Shown: positions 28,006 through 37,075 of the stretch, piece after piece
Layout: every line of letters starts with the position of its first letter
Numbering within the stretch: the stretch's first letter is position 1
From: Syntrophomonas palmitatica JCM 14374
GTDB taxonomy: Bacteria > Bacillota > Syntrophomonadia > Syntrophomonadales > Syntrophomonadaceae
Length of the DNA stretch: 64,000 nt
NCBI RefSeq assembly: GCF_001311885.1
Contig: NZ_BBCE01000006.1
Location: 58,995 to 122,994, forward strand
Reading direction: 5' to 3'
Program-made: the position numbers and the translations under genes
The notes under the pieces: generated by a model
Told to the model about the DNA's origin: nothing
Databases searched by the model: none
Seen by the model: only the letters and a program-made list of their open reading frames with translations

Positions 28006-29823
28006 ATGTGTGGAATTATGGGATATATCGGCAGAGGTGATGCTGTGCCGGTAATTATAGACGGCTTGAGCAAATTGGAATACCGGGGCTATGATTCAGC
28101 GGGAATTGCTATGTATCAGGACGGCAATCTGGAAATTGTTAAGAAAAAGGGACGTCTGGCTGATTTAGTGACTGCATTGGGCCTGACGGATAAGACTGGT
28201 TTAGCGATCGGGCATACACGCTGGGCAACCCATGGTGTACCCAGTGACAACAACGCACATCCCCATGCTGATTGTACCGGCAGAATTGCGGTAGTGCATA
28301 ATGGCATCATTGAAAACTATGCGACCCTGCGGAAAGATTTGATACTGGAAGGACACGATTTTCTATCTGAAACTGATACCGAAGTCCTGGCGCATTTGAT
28401 TGAGAAGTATTATACGGATTCGCTGGAGGAAGCTGTGAGACGCGCTTTAAGCTGCGTACATGGTTCTTTTGCCATGGCGGTTATCAGCAAAGATGAACCT
28501 GAACGTATTATTGCCGCGAAAAAAGACAGCCCTTTAATAATCGGACTCGGCCAGGGAGAAAACTATGTAGCTTCAGATATTCCTGCTATTTTGGGGCGTA
28601 CTTCCCGGGTATACATCATGGAAGACAATGAATTTGTGGTTCTGACCTCTGACTCGGCAGAAATTACAGATATTAACGGCCAGCCTATTGAAAAAGAGGT
28701 TTTTGAAGTCACCTGGGATCCGGTTTCCGCGGAAAAGGGCGGCTTTGATCACTTTATGTTAAAAGAGATATATGAGCAGCCCGAAGCTATTCGCAAGACA
28801 TTGGCCGGGCGTATACAGGGGGGCAGAGTTGATTTTTCCGCCCTGGAATTTGATGAAGTTTTTGAAAAAGCGGAGAAGATTTTTATCGTGGCTTGCGGTA
28901 CAGCTTATCATGCCGGGTTGGTAGGGCGTCTGGCGCTTGAAAAACTGGCCCGCGTACCGGTGGAAACGGATATTGCTTCCGAATTCAGGTATCGGGATGT
29001 GCTCTGGAAGCCGCGGGATCTGGTAATCGTTATCAGCCAGTCGGGTGAAACCGCAGACACTTTGGCCGCACTGCGCGAAGCTAAACGCCATGGCATTAAA
29101 GTTTTAGCGATTACCAATGTTGTAGGAAGTGCAGTAGCGCGTGAAGCGGACCGGGTTATTTATACCCATGCCGGACCGGAAATAGCGGTAGCTTCCACCA
29201 AGGCATATATTACACAATTAGTGGTAATGTATCTCCTGGCTTTATATGTCGCCGACCTGCGCCATACCTATGAAGATAAGAAATTAACGGGACTGGCCAG
29301 CGAACTCTTATATATGGACACTATGGTGGAACAGGTTTTAAAAGAACACAATAAAGTAAAAAAACTGGCTGAAAAGTATAAAGGCGTACAGAGTACCTTC
29401 TTCCTGGGACGGGGTTTGGATTACGCTGTGGCTATGGAAGGAGCCTTGAAACTCAAAGAAATATCATATGTGCATGCTGAAGCCTATGCGGCGGGTGAAT
29501 TGAAACACGGCCCCCTGGCTTTGATTGATAAGGGTGTGCCGGTGTTAACCTTAATCAGCCAGGATAAGCTGGTGGAGAAATCCATGTCCAATATAAAGGA
29601 AGTTAAAGCCCGCGGTGCCGTGGTGGTGGCCATATGCAAGGAAAACCTGCAGGAGGAATGCCAGGAATGTGACGAGCAAATTCTGCTGCCGCGCGTTAAT
29701 CCTATCCTGGCTCCCCTGGTATCGGTAGTGCCGCTGCAGCTTTTTGCATATTACATGGCGGTGCTTCGCGGCGCTGACGTAGATAAACCCCGCAACCTGG
29801 CCAAAAGCGTTACAGTCGAGTAG
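28006..29823 (+). CDS. glmS: glutamine-fructose-6-phosphate aminotransferase (isomerizing)
   Basis: A 605-residue enzyme making glucosamine-6-phosphate from fructose-6-phosphate and glutamine. The N-terminal glutaminase domain begins MCGIMGYIG, with Cys2 as nucleophile after Met removal, followed by KLEYRGYDSAGIA and HTRWATHGVPSDNNAHPH. Two SIS domains follow (VACGTAYHAGL, ISQSGETADTLAAL, EGALKLKEISYVHAEAY), and the C terminus ends PRNLAKSVTVE. A longer frame opens at 27922, but ATG 28006 with TTGGAGG upstream is the true start. Expression is controlled by the upstream glmS ribozyme. Confidence 0.97.
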   Translation: MCGIMGYIGRGDAVPVIIDGLSKLEYRGYDSAGIAMYQDGNLEIVKKKGRLADLVTALGLTDKTGLAIGHTRWATHGVPSDNNAHPHADCTGRIAVVHNGIIENYATLRKDLILEGHDFLSETDTEVLAHLIEKYYTDSLEEAVRRALSCVHGSFAMAVISKDEPERIIAAKKDSPLIIGLGQGENYVASDIPAILGRTSRVYIMEDNEFVVLTSDSAEITDINGQPIEKEVFEVTWDPVSAEKGGFDHFMLKEIYEQPEAIRKTLAGRIQGGRVDFSALEFDEVFEKAEKIFIVACGTAYHAGLVGRLALEKLARVPVETDIASEFRYRDVLWKPRDLVIVISQSGETADTLAALREAKRHGIKVLAITNVVGSAVAREADRVIYTHAGPEIAVASTKAYITQLVVMYLLALYVADLRHTYEDKKLTGLASELLYMDTMVEQVLKEHNKVKKLAEKYKGVQSTFFLGRGLDYAVAMEGALKLKEISYVHAEAYAAGELKHGPLALIDKGVPVLTLISQDKLVEKSMSNIKEVKARGAVVVAICKENLQEECQECDEQILLPRVNPILAPLVSVVPLQLFAYYMAVLRGADVDKPRNLAKSVTVE

Positions 29824-29933
29824 GAGTTTTAAAACCGCTGCTGAACACAGATATATTGTTTTAGCTGTACTCATTGCCTAATTGGTTGTTTTAATCAGTG
29901 GTTGCGGCCTGCAGTCCTGGGAGGCAGCAAATA

Positions 29934-29980
29934 AACAGGAGGAACAAACTCAAAGCAGAGATTTGTTCCTCCTGTTTTGT
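29934..29980 (+). terminator. rho-independent terminator after glmS
   Basis: AACAGGAGGAACAAA (29934-29948) pairs with TTTGTTCCTCCTGTT (29962-29976), a 15-bp perfect stem, followed by TTGT. Confidence 0.85.
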
Positions 29981-30059
29981 ACCTGGCACCATCCATGCCC
30001 GATAATCTTTTGCAATCGGCAGGATTTTGTAATTATATGTAGAATAAAAAATTTAAGTA

Positions 30060-30236
30060 TGTCTTCAGGCATGGTTGGCCTGGATGCAACACGGTAGGGA
30101 AAAAACTTTGCAGGATGGCAGGTTGAAGGTCCGGAAAGCACAAAGGGTAGCAAGGCCAGTACGGTAGGAAGAACAATGCTGTATTGTTTATTTGATATAG
30201 CGTTATCTTCGATTACTCCTGCGGGAGTTTTTTTCT
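30060..30236 (+). promoter_or_regulatory. candidate structured leader RNA upstream of dctP
   Basis: About 175 bases between the glmS terminator and dctP have features of a leader RNA. TGGCCT (30076-30081) pairs with AGGCCA (30153-30158), enclosing CTTTG (30106-30110) paired with CAAAG (30141-30145). ACGGTAGG occurs twice, 70 bases apart (30091 and 30161). The block ends with an ACTCC/GGAGT stem plus seven T (30215-30234), a short terminator just before the dctP ribosome site. I do not recognise a known riboswitch class. Confidence 0.4.
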
Positions 30237-30265
30237 TGCCCAAAACAGAAGAAGGAGAAAGGGAA

Positions 30266-31378
30266 GTGAAAGGTTTGAAGGTAGGACGGATTTTTAAGGG
30301 GAAGGCAAATGTGGGAAGAAAAGCGATTGGCATTTTGTTGGTGGTGATGATGCTGAGCCTGGCGGGCTGCGCCCAGAAACAAGCTGCTAAGAACGAGCCT
30401 GCTGCTAAAAACGAACCAGTAAAAACGGTGGAATTAAAACTGGCCCACTTTTTCCCGGCGACTCACCCGGTGGAAACCCAGCTTGTACAGCCCTGGGCTA
30501 AGGCAATTGAGCAGGCTACCAAAGGCCAGGTAAAAATCACCAGTTATCCGATGGAGTCCCTGCTCAAAGCAACGGAAATCTATGGCGGGGTCAAGAATGG
30601 AATAGCCGATATAGGCATCTCTTGTTTCTCCTATACCAGGGGAAGCTTCCCGTTAAGCGAAGTTTTTGAACTGCCAGGTATTACTTATAATAATTCCAAG
30701 GTAGCCAGCCGCGTGGCCTGGGATGGAATCCGGGAATTGAATCCCCAGGAAGTACAGGATACACATTTGTTGATGGTCTTAACTACCGGCCCGGGAGACC
30801 TCTACACCAAAACCCCGGTGAATAAACTACAGGATATTAAGGGTATGGCGATACGCGCCACCGGATTGAGCGCCGAAACCCTGAAAACCCTGGGAGCAAA
30901 CCCTGTGGCTATGCCGCAATCAGAAGCCTATGACGCTTTGTCCAAGGGATTGGTAAAGGGCAATTTGGGTCCCATTGAGGTACTGCAGGGTTGGAAACAG
31001 GCCGAAGTAACCAAATACATTACCAAAACCCCATTTTTGTACAATACTCTATTCTTTGTCACTATGAATAAGGATAAGTGGAATGAATTAAGCCCTGAAA
31101 CCCAGCAGGCCATTGATAAATTAAACGAGAAATTCTTTGCCGATGTGGCTATGGGGTTGTGGGATAAACAGAACCAGAGCGCTCTGGACGGAGCTATAAA
31201 AGAAAATAAGATGGAAACCATTCAGCTCAGCCAGGATGAAGCTAAACGCTGGGTCGAGCTGGTTACACCCATTCAAGCTGATTATGTGAACAGAATGAAA
31301 AAACAGGGCCTTGATGGGCAAAAAGCACTGGATCTGACCAAGTCCCTGGCGGATAAATATAACCGGCAATATAAGTAG
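30266..31378 (+). CDS. dctP: TRAP transporter substrate-binding lipoprotein (DctP family)
   Basis: The extracytoplasmic receptor of a TRAP transporter, about 370 residues. A signal peptide ends in the lipobox SLAGC, and the DctP fold follows (LKLAHFFPATHPVETQ, GIADIGISCFSYTRG, DIKGMAIRATGLSAE). GTG 30266 follows GAAGGAGAAAGGG; GTG 30311, with AGGGGAAGG upstream, gives a shorter signal peptide and is an equally good start. TRAP receptors bind carboxylates or similar organic anions. An open frame upstream to 30176 overlaps the leader terminator and is not used. Confidence 0.92.
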   Translation: MKGLKVGRIFKGKANVGRKAIGILLVVMMLSLAGCAQKQAAKNEPAAKNEPVKTVELKLAHFFPATHPVETQLVQPWAKAIEQATKGQVKITSYPMESLLKATEIYGGVKNGIADIGISCFSYTRGSFPLSEVFELPGITYNNSKVASRVAWDGIRELNPQEVQDTHLLMVLTTGPGDLYTKTPVNKLQDIKGMAIRATGLSAETLKTLGANPVAMPQSEAYDALSKGLVKGNLGPIEVLQGWKQAEVTKYITKTPFLYNTLFFVTMNKDKWNELSPETQQAIDKLNEKFFADVAMGLWDKQNQSALDGAIKENKMETIQLSQDEAKRWVELVTPIQADYVNRMKKQGLDGQKALDLTKSLADKYNRQYK

Positions 31379-31396
31379 GAAGCTCTGGAGGCAGCA

Positions 31397-31885
31397 GTGA
31401 ACGAGCAATTCAAAGGGTATATCGAGGCCATAAGCCGCGCGATGGACAGGTTTGCCGGGTTTTGTCTGGTTGCGATTATGGCTGTAGTAGTTCTGAACAT
31501 TTTATTACGGGTGATATTTAACCGCCCTTTGCTGGGCACGGTTGATTATGTGAGTTTGTTAACCGCAGTATGTATAGCAGTGGGCTTGGCCCACTGCGCC
31601 CTGCAAAACGGGCAGATAGCCATCGAGTTTGTGTATCAGAAATTATCTCCTCAGATCCAGGGTCTAATTGGAACCGTTATTAATGCAGCGGCCTTGCTTT
31701 TTTGGGGAGCGGCAGCCTGGTTTATCGTAGATTATGCCCGAACTACAGCCAAAAGCGGTATGGTGGCTTCAACCACCCCCATACCGCTGGCTCCGTTTAT
31801 CTATATGGTGGCCCTCGGATTTGCAGCCCTTGGTCTGGTGCTGATAATAAAAACCGCAGAATCAATAAGGAAGGTATTGCCATGA
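31397..31885 (+). CDS. dctQ: TRAP transporter small permease (DctQ family)
   Basis: A 162-residue four-helix membrane protein, the small TRAP subunit. It starts at GTG 31397 with CTGGAGG upstream, 18 bases after dctP, and has the family segments VVLNILLRVIFNRPLLGTVD and LAHCALQNGQIAIEFVY. It overlaps dctM by four bases (ATGA). In this family DctQ and DctM together form a sodium- or proton-driven elevator transporter. Confidence 0.93.
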   Translation: MNEQFKGYIEAISRAMDRFAGFCLVAIMAVVVLNILLRVIFNRPLLGTVDYVSLLTAVCIAVGLAHCALQNGQIAIEFVYQKLSPQIQGLIGTVINAAALLFWGAAAWFIVDYARTTAKSGMVASTTPIPLAPFIYMVALGFAALGLVLIIKTAESIRKVLP

Positions 31886-33185
31886 CCCCTGTAGCCGCTG
31901 GCTTAATTGGAATATTCTTGTTTTTTGCCTTGATAATACTGGGCATGCCTATCGCATATGGTATGGCCATGGTAGGTTTTGCAGGTTTTGCTTATCTTAC
32001 CTCATTTCCCACCGCTATGAACATGGTGGCTCGTGACTTATTCGGAACATTTTCCTCATACAGCCTGAGCGTAATAGCTATGTTTGTATGGATGGGATTT
32101 CTGGCTTACTATTCAGGCATCGGTTCGAGACTGTATATATTCGCTTACCGCCTGATCGGGCACTGGCCGGGGGGGCTGGCCATAGCGACTCAGACGGCCT
32201 GTGCTGTTTTCGGAGCCATCTGCGGTTCCAATACGGCTACAGCTGCTACCATGGGGGCCATTGCCCTGCCGGAAATGAAAAAATACAAATATGATGATTC
32301 CATCGCCACAGCCAGTGTGGCCGCGGGCGGGGTCCTGGGGGTATTAATTCCTCCCAGCGTAATCTTTATTGTATACGGTATGGCTACCGAACAATCTATA
32401 GGCAAGCTGTTTATTGCCGGTATTCTCCCCGGCATTCTGCTGATGTTTTTATACCAGCTGACAATAATTTTCTTAACCTGGAGGAACCCGCAATTAGGTC
32501 CGCCAGGACCGAAAACCAGCTGGCAGGAGAGGGTTGAAGCCTTAAACGGGGGACTATGGGAAGTCTTAATCGTTTTCCTCATTTCTATGGGGGGGCTTTT
32601 TGCGGGTTTCTTTACCCCTACCGAAGCAGGCGCAGTGGGAGCTTTCGGGGTTCTATTGGCCGCATTGCTGGGAAAACAGATTACCTGGGAAGGATTTAAA
32701 AAATCCTTGTTAGACTCTACCCGTACCACAGTAATGATAATGCTCATGGTGGCGGGCGCCATGGTATTCGGACGCTTTATGGCCATAAGCCGACTACCCT
32801 ATGAGCTGGCTAGCTGGACCGCGGGCATGAACCTTCCATCGTGGGAAGTAATGGCGGTCATTATTTTTATTTATTTAATTCTGGGGTGTTTTATTGATGC
32901 CCTGGCTCTGGTTTTGCTGACCATTCCCATTTTTTATCCCATCGCCGTAGGAACCTGGGGTATGACCCTATATGGTTCGGGGTAATTATCGTTCTGGTAG
33001 TGGCAATGGGAGTGATAACCCCACCGGTGGGCATGAATGTTTATATAATAAAGGGCGTCGCCCCCGAGGTGCCTTTAGAGACTATTTTTAAAGGCATCTG
33101 GCCTTTCTTGTTTGCTATTGTGGTTTGTGTGGCTATTCTTATGGTATTCCCGCAAATTGCCACCATCTTGCCGTCGCTGCTTTAA
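31882..33185 (+). CDS. dctM: TRAP transporter large permease (DctM family), interrupted by a -1 frameshift
   Basis: A 12-helix TRAP large permease. Family blocks are GMPIAYGMAMVGF, CGSNTATAATMGAIALPEM, GGVLGVLIPPSVIFIVYG, AGFFTPTEAGAVGAFG and IDALALVLLTIPIFYPIA. The first frame stops at 32983-32985. One base added near 32957-32961 continues the frame as DPIWFGVIIVLVVAMGVITPPVGMN to a stop at 33185, for 434 residues. Without it the last helices are lost. The stop overlaps the convergent response regulator by four bases. Confidence 0.9.
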
Positions 33186-33910
33186 TTGCAGTCTATGCCT
33201 TTTTCACTTATTATTTTTACGATTTTGGCATCTTCGGCTCGGGCCATAACCAGCCCTCCGGCCTGCCTGACCCGGTTCATTATATCCAGCAGGTTACTGA
33301 TGACCGTAAATTCATGAATTTGTGTAGAACCGAAATCGAAAACCATTCGCAGCGGTTTTACATAAAGGAAGGCCTGGATGGTTTGACCAAGTGATGGGAC
33401 ATGGCTGTTGGTAAAATTCTGGTTGATATAAATAATGAAAGTACCGTTGCGATTCTCTATATCAAATGGTTCCTTGTTGGTCGGATTGCTGATAGCTGCC
33501 GGGGCAGAGGCCTTGGGGGAAGCGGCGGCTTTCTGCTGGTTTTGACCAAATTTTTTCAACACCGTATCTACAGCCGCCAGGACCTTTTCCGGAGAAAATG
33601 GTTTTATAATATAATGACGGGCTCCGCTTTCTACTGCGGCCATAACCATATTCTTCTGATCGATAGCGCTTATCATGATTATGAGGGCATTGGGGAAATC
33701 GGCCAGGATCCTTTTAACTGCGGTGACACCATCCATAACCGGCATGGTAATATCCATCGTGACAATATCCGGTTGATGCAGTTCATATTCCCGGCAGGCC
33801 TGCAGCCCATTTTCCGATTCAGATACGATGGTATGTCCGGCCTTGGTTAAAATAGTGCGCAGATTTCTTCTGGCTATAGCCGAATCATCGACGATCATAA
33901 TCCTGGCCAT
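33182..33910 (-). CDS. response regulator with C-terminal STAS-like domain
   Basis: A 242-residue protein. The receiver domain (1-120) has acidic pocket DD at 8-9, phospho-Asp in VTMDITMPVMDG near 54 and Lys in IIKPFSPEK near 104. A Ala/Pro/Lys-rich linker follows, then about 100 residues resembling a STAS (anti-sigma antagonist) fold: GTFIIYINQNFTNSHVPSLG, then MVFDFGSTQIHEFTVISNLLD and a closing Rossmann-like segment. A receiver fused to STAS suggests phosphorylation controlling a partner-switch pathway. The STAS call is by eye and the usual phosphorylatable Ser is not obvious. It starts at ATG 33910 with GGAGGGAAAAG upstream. Confidence 0.82.
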   Translation of the reverse strand: MARIMIVDDSAIARRNLRTILTKAGHTIVSESENGLQACREYELHQPDIVTMDITMPVMDGVTAVKRILADFPNALIIMISAIDQKNMVMAAVESGARHYIIKPFSPEKVLAAVDTVLKKFGQNQQKAAASPKASAPAAISNPTNKEPFDIENRNGTFIIYINQNFTNSHVPSLGQTIQAFLYVKPLRMVFDFGSTQIHEFTVISNLLDIMNRVRQAGGLVMARAEDAKIVKIISEKGIDCN

Positions 33911-34166
33911 CTTTTCCCTCCAAATTTATAATATTAGCTGTATATCTTAAACCATTTGGTTACTCAGGTTCCATTTGAAATATAATGAACGAAAATCTGT
34001 AATAATCAACGGTTATATCTGTGGCTGTTTAATTATCGCAAACAGCGAACGTTATAAATCACTATAAGTTTCTATACCGACCAGAAAATATCCTCCTTGA
34101 CAGTACTATTTTACCAAACCTGTACCATCCTAAAAACCGTTTTGCAAATTGGATCGGAGGTATCAT

Positions 34167-35003
34167 ATGAAAGCGGCTGTTTATTACCATCCGGATTTTG
34201 CGGATCATGGTTACACAACCCTGAGACACCGGGTGAAACCTGGATTTATTGCCGTTCAACCCTTGATAAAGGCTGGATTAATTGAGCTCAGAGTGCCCCA
34301 AATAGATGAAGAAATTGAGTGCCTGCTGGCGCAAACCCATGATCCCTTACTTATAGAACGGGTAAAAGCATCGGGATACCATGAAGTGGCCTTGTTATCC
34401 TCTGCCGGAGTGGTTCAGGCTGCTGCTTCTTTAGCCGCCGGGGAAGCGGATTTCGTTTTTTGTTTTGTAGGCAGCGGCGGACATCATGCCGGATACAACT
34501 ATTGCTGGGGATTTTGTTATTACAATGATGTTGCTATGGCGGTAAATAAACTTAAATCTATGGGAGTCAATCAGATACTTGTCATAGATATCGATCCGCA
34601 CTCCGGAGATGGGACCAGAGACCTTTTAGCTGCTGATCCTGAAGTGATTCACCTGAATTTTTTTGCTGATGAAGATTATGCTTATGAAGATGCCCGGCGG
34701 AATAATTTCGGAATACTTATCGATGGCGCCAATGACCAGGTATTTTTAGAATCTGTTGACAGGTATATGCACCGGGACTGGTCATACCAAATTCTAATCG
34801 CCATAGTTGGTCATGATGGACATGGCCAGGACTATGGCGATTTCTACCTAAGTACGGGAGCCTTTAAAGAGTTCGCTCAAAAAATCAGGACTTATGCAGC
34901 GGGACGACCGGTGATGTTTGTTCTCTCCGGGGGCTCCAATCCGTTTGTAGCTGAGGAGGTTATCCCCGCCTTAATTACAGGTTATCTAGGGTTTGGCCTG
35001 TAA
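34167..35003 (+). CDS. histone deacetylase-like amidohydrolase
   Basis: A 278-residue member of the HDAC/acetoin-utilisation/acetylpolyamine amidohydrolase superfamily. Zinc-site and catalytic motifs: GSGGHHAGYNYCWGFCYYND (His-His pair), VIDIDPHSGDGT (Asp and His zinc ligands) and a late Gly-rich VLSGGSNP. The tail motif is not the usual GGY, and VGHDGHGQDYGDF replaces the usual GFDxHxxDP. That suggests a divergent subgroup; the substrate may be a small acetylated amine. ATG 34167 has a CGGAGG ribosome site. Its last 18 bases overlap the convergent htrA-like gene. Confidence 0.87.
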   Translation: MKAAVYYHPDFADHGYTTLRHRVKPGFIAVQPLIKAGLIELRVPQIDEEIECLLAQTHDPLLIERVKASGYHEVALLSSAGVVQAAASLAAGEADFVFCFVGSGGHHAGYNYCWGFCYYNDVAMAVNKLKSMGVNQILVIDIDPHSGDGTRDLLAADPEVIHLNFFADEDYAYEDARRNNFGILIDGANDQVFLESVDRYMHRDWSYQILIAIVGHDGHGQDYGDFYLSTGAFKEFAQKIRTYAAGRPVMFVLSGGSNPFVAEEVIPALITGYLGFGL

Positions 35004-36138
35004 AGTTACTGACACAGTTCCGGTTTTGCCACTGCGCCATATCTGTATTTCCAGCTTCTGACCCACCTTACTGTGTTCAACAATGCTTTGAATATCGGTG
35101 CCGGCATTTACCTCCTTGCCGTTAACCTTTTGGATAATATCCCCGGCTTTAATTCCCCCAACGGCTGCCGGGCTGCCCGACATAACCTGCATAATAAGCA
35201 CTCCCTGTATACTGGCCGGAAGGTTAAGTTTTTGAATAATCTCGTCATTAATATCGGCCATGCTAATACCCATGTAAGGCCTGATAACTTTTTGCCCGTT
35301 CATTAATTCCTTCAAAACTTCAGAAGCGGTGTTAATAGGAATAGCAAAACCGATTCCCTGGGCTTCAGCGTTAACGGCGGTGTTAATACCGATGACCTGC
35401 CCGGCCATGTTCAGCAGCGGACCGCCGGAATTGCCCGGTTGATAGCGGCATCGGTCTGAATGAGATTTTTATAATTACGATCTTGTATGCTTATGGGGCG
35501 GCCTTTGGCGGAAACAACCCCGCTGGTAACGGTGTGATCCAATCCATAAGGCTGGCCTATGGCCACCACCCAGTCGCCTACGCGCATTTTATCCGAATCT
35601 CCCAGGGTAAGGGTGGGATAGCCGCTGCCTTCTATTTTTAGCACGGCTAAATCAAGTTCGTAATCCTGCCCCACCAGCCGCGCTGGTATGGCTGATTTTT
35701 TACTGGAAAGCTTTACGGTAATTTCTTCCGCATTATTTATAACATGCTGGTTGGTGATGATATAACCATCCTGCGAAATGATAAACCTGTGCCGATTCCG
35801 TTTTCGTACTGCTGCTGGGGCGCAATTCTTATTCTGTCTCCAAAAAATTCTCTAAAGAAGGGGTCGTTAAAATAGAAGTCCTGGAAATTTGAATTAACCC
35901 GTACTTTAACTTCGATATTTACAACAGCCGGACCCGCTTTTTCTGCAATATCAGCTACACCCATGGCAGGAGTGGATGCGGCTATAGCGGAACTGTTTTG
36001 TATGCTGCCGGTTTTCGCTACCGTACCTTCTAAGCCCGATAACAATGGAGTCCCAGTATTTTTGGCAACTACGCTGGCTCCGAGAATAAATCCCAACAAT
36101 AAAACTATCGACAATGCCAGATACCAGGTTTTTTTCAT
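34986..36138 (-). CDS. htrA: HtrA/DegP-like serine protease, interrupted by two -1 frameshifts
   Basis: A membrane-anchored HtrA-type protease: N-terminal signal anchor, trypsin-like domain, one PDZ domain. The three parts lie in three frames. The His-containing segment (ITNQHVINNAEE) appears after adding one T near 35782-35784 (minus-strand GGTTTATC). The active-site loop reads INPGNSGGPLLNM after adding one C near 35437. The Asp of the triad is in YELDLAVLKI. With both repairs the protein has 384 residues. The PDZ carries GVLIMQVMSGSPAAVGGIKAGD. It is a wall-side quality-control protease. Confidence 0.9.
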
Positions 36139-36414
36139 GAATTAATTACTCCTTTCCGGTGTTTTGACAGGCCCAAGTCCCGGTACACCTCTTTCTATTT
36201 AATCTTATAATTATATAACATAAATGAAAAAAAGATAAAAGGTCCTCAAGCTGAAAATTGTTAAGGGTAGTTTTGCATAATTACTGGGGATTTGTTGTAA
36301 GGGACTATGCAGAGGATTATAGTCCGCGCTGTTCGGAATAATTCAGGAAGAATAAGCCAGTATAAGCAAGTTATTTACGGTCATGCTAAGCAAAAAAGCA
36401 TGGAGGGTGAATAA

Positions 36415-36810
36415 ATGGAACTACCCAAGGGAGAACGCAGCATACTGGCTTATTTCCCTTCCAGTACCAAAGCAAGCGCCGCCGCTAAAGAAATAGTAAA
36501 CGCAGGTTTAGTGCAGGATTCAGATTCCATTCAGGTAGACAGAGTATCTCGTTACAGTCTTAACAATAATAAAGATATTAACGGTCCCATTAACAATGCG
36601 CGAACTTTAAGCGGACCAACGTTGTATTCGGCCAGCAGCGGTTCTCAGGGTCCTGACCCGCTGCTGGCGTCCTCTGACTCGGCCAGCGGCATGGCGGATG
36701 GCGGAGCAGGTATGGCGGGAGGAAGTCCCTTCCTTTTAACTGTGATAACCAAGGAAGAGAACGTAAGCCAGGCGGTACAGATAATTAAAAATCATGGCGG
36801 CAGGGTATAA
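36415..36810 (+). CDS. hypothetical protein, Gly/Ser-rich linker
   Basis: A 131-residue soluble protein of unknown function. It has an N-terminal alpha/beta part (SILAYFPSSTKASAAAKEIVNAG), a low-complexity Ser/Gly/Ala segment (about 65-105) and a C-terminal part (FLLTVITKEENVSQAVQIIK) that looks like the second half of the same fold. The two halves may form one small ferredoxin-like domain interrupted by the flexible loop, similar in style to YflT/general stress 17M-type proteins. GGAGGGTG before ATG 36415 is a strong ribosome site. A strong terminator follows, so it is monocistronic. Confidence 0.65.
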   Translation: MELPKGERSILAYFPSSTKASAAAKEIVNAGLVQDSDSIQVDRVSRYSLNNNKDINGPINNARTLSGPTLYSASSGSQGPDPLLASSDSASGMADGGAGMAGGSPFLLTVITKEENVSQAVQIIKNHGGRV

Positions 36811-36820
36811 AAAGCATTAT

Positions 36821-36873
36821 GCAAAGGGACTGTGCCAGAACTTCAAGTTTTGGCACGGTCTCTTTGTTTTTTT
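36821..36873 (+). terminator. rho-independent terminator
   Basis: CAAAGGGACTGTGCCAGAAC pairs with TTTTGGCACGGTCTCTTTG across a CTTCAAG-type loop, followed by eight T. Confidence 0.88.
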
Positions 36874-37075
36874 ATAGGAAAGCATGCTTTTCGTTGATTG
36901 GCTGTGGATAAGTCTGCTCGGGACGTGGGCAGGCCCAAACCTTTTACTGCTTCGCCAATCTTTTTAATCGTAAGGATATTTCTTTATAAATTACGAAAAA
37001 GGCAAAAAACACCTAATTGTGACAAAAATTTTATCTGCATTGGTTTATTATGACTTAAGAAAGTGAAAAGCGTCA

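Noticed and set aside
29882..30097. Frame starting like a lipoprotein (VVLISGCGLQSWEAAN)
   Set aside because: It runs through the glmS terminator hairpin, has no ribosome site and shows no family; perhaps chance or a remnant.
30128..30158. AGGTCCGGAAAGC with AAGGCC, resembling the SRP RNA core
   Set aside because: The following GGAAGCAGCCAAGGC-type block is absent and the flanks do not form an SRP hairpin.
32190..32786. 198-residue minus-strand frame in dctM
   Set aside because: Antisense shadow of a conserved permease gene.
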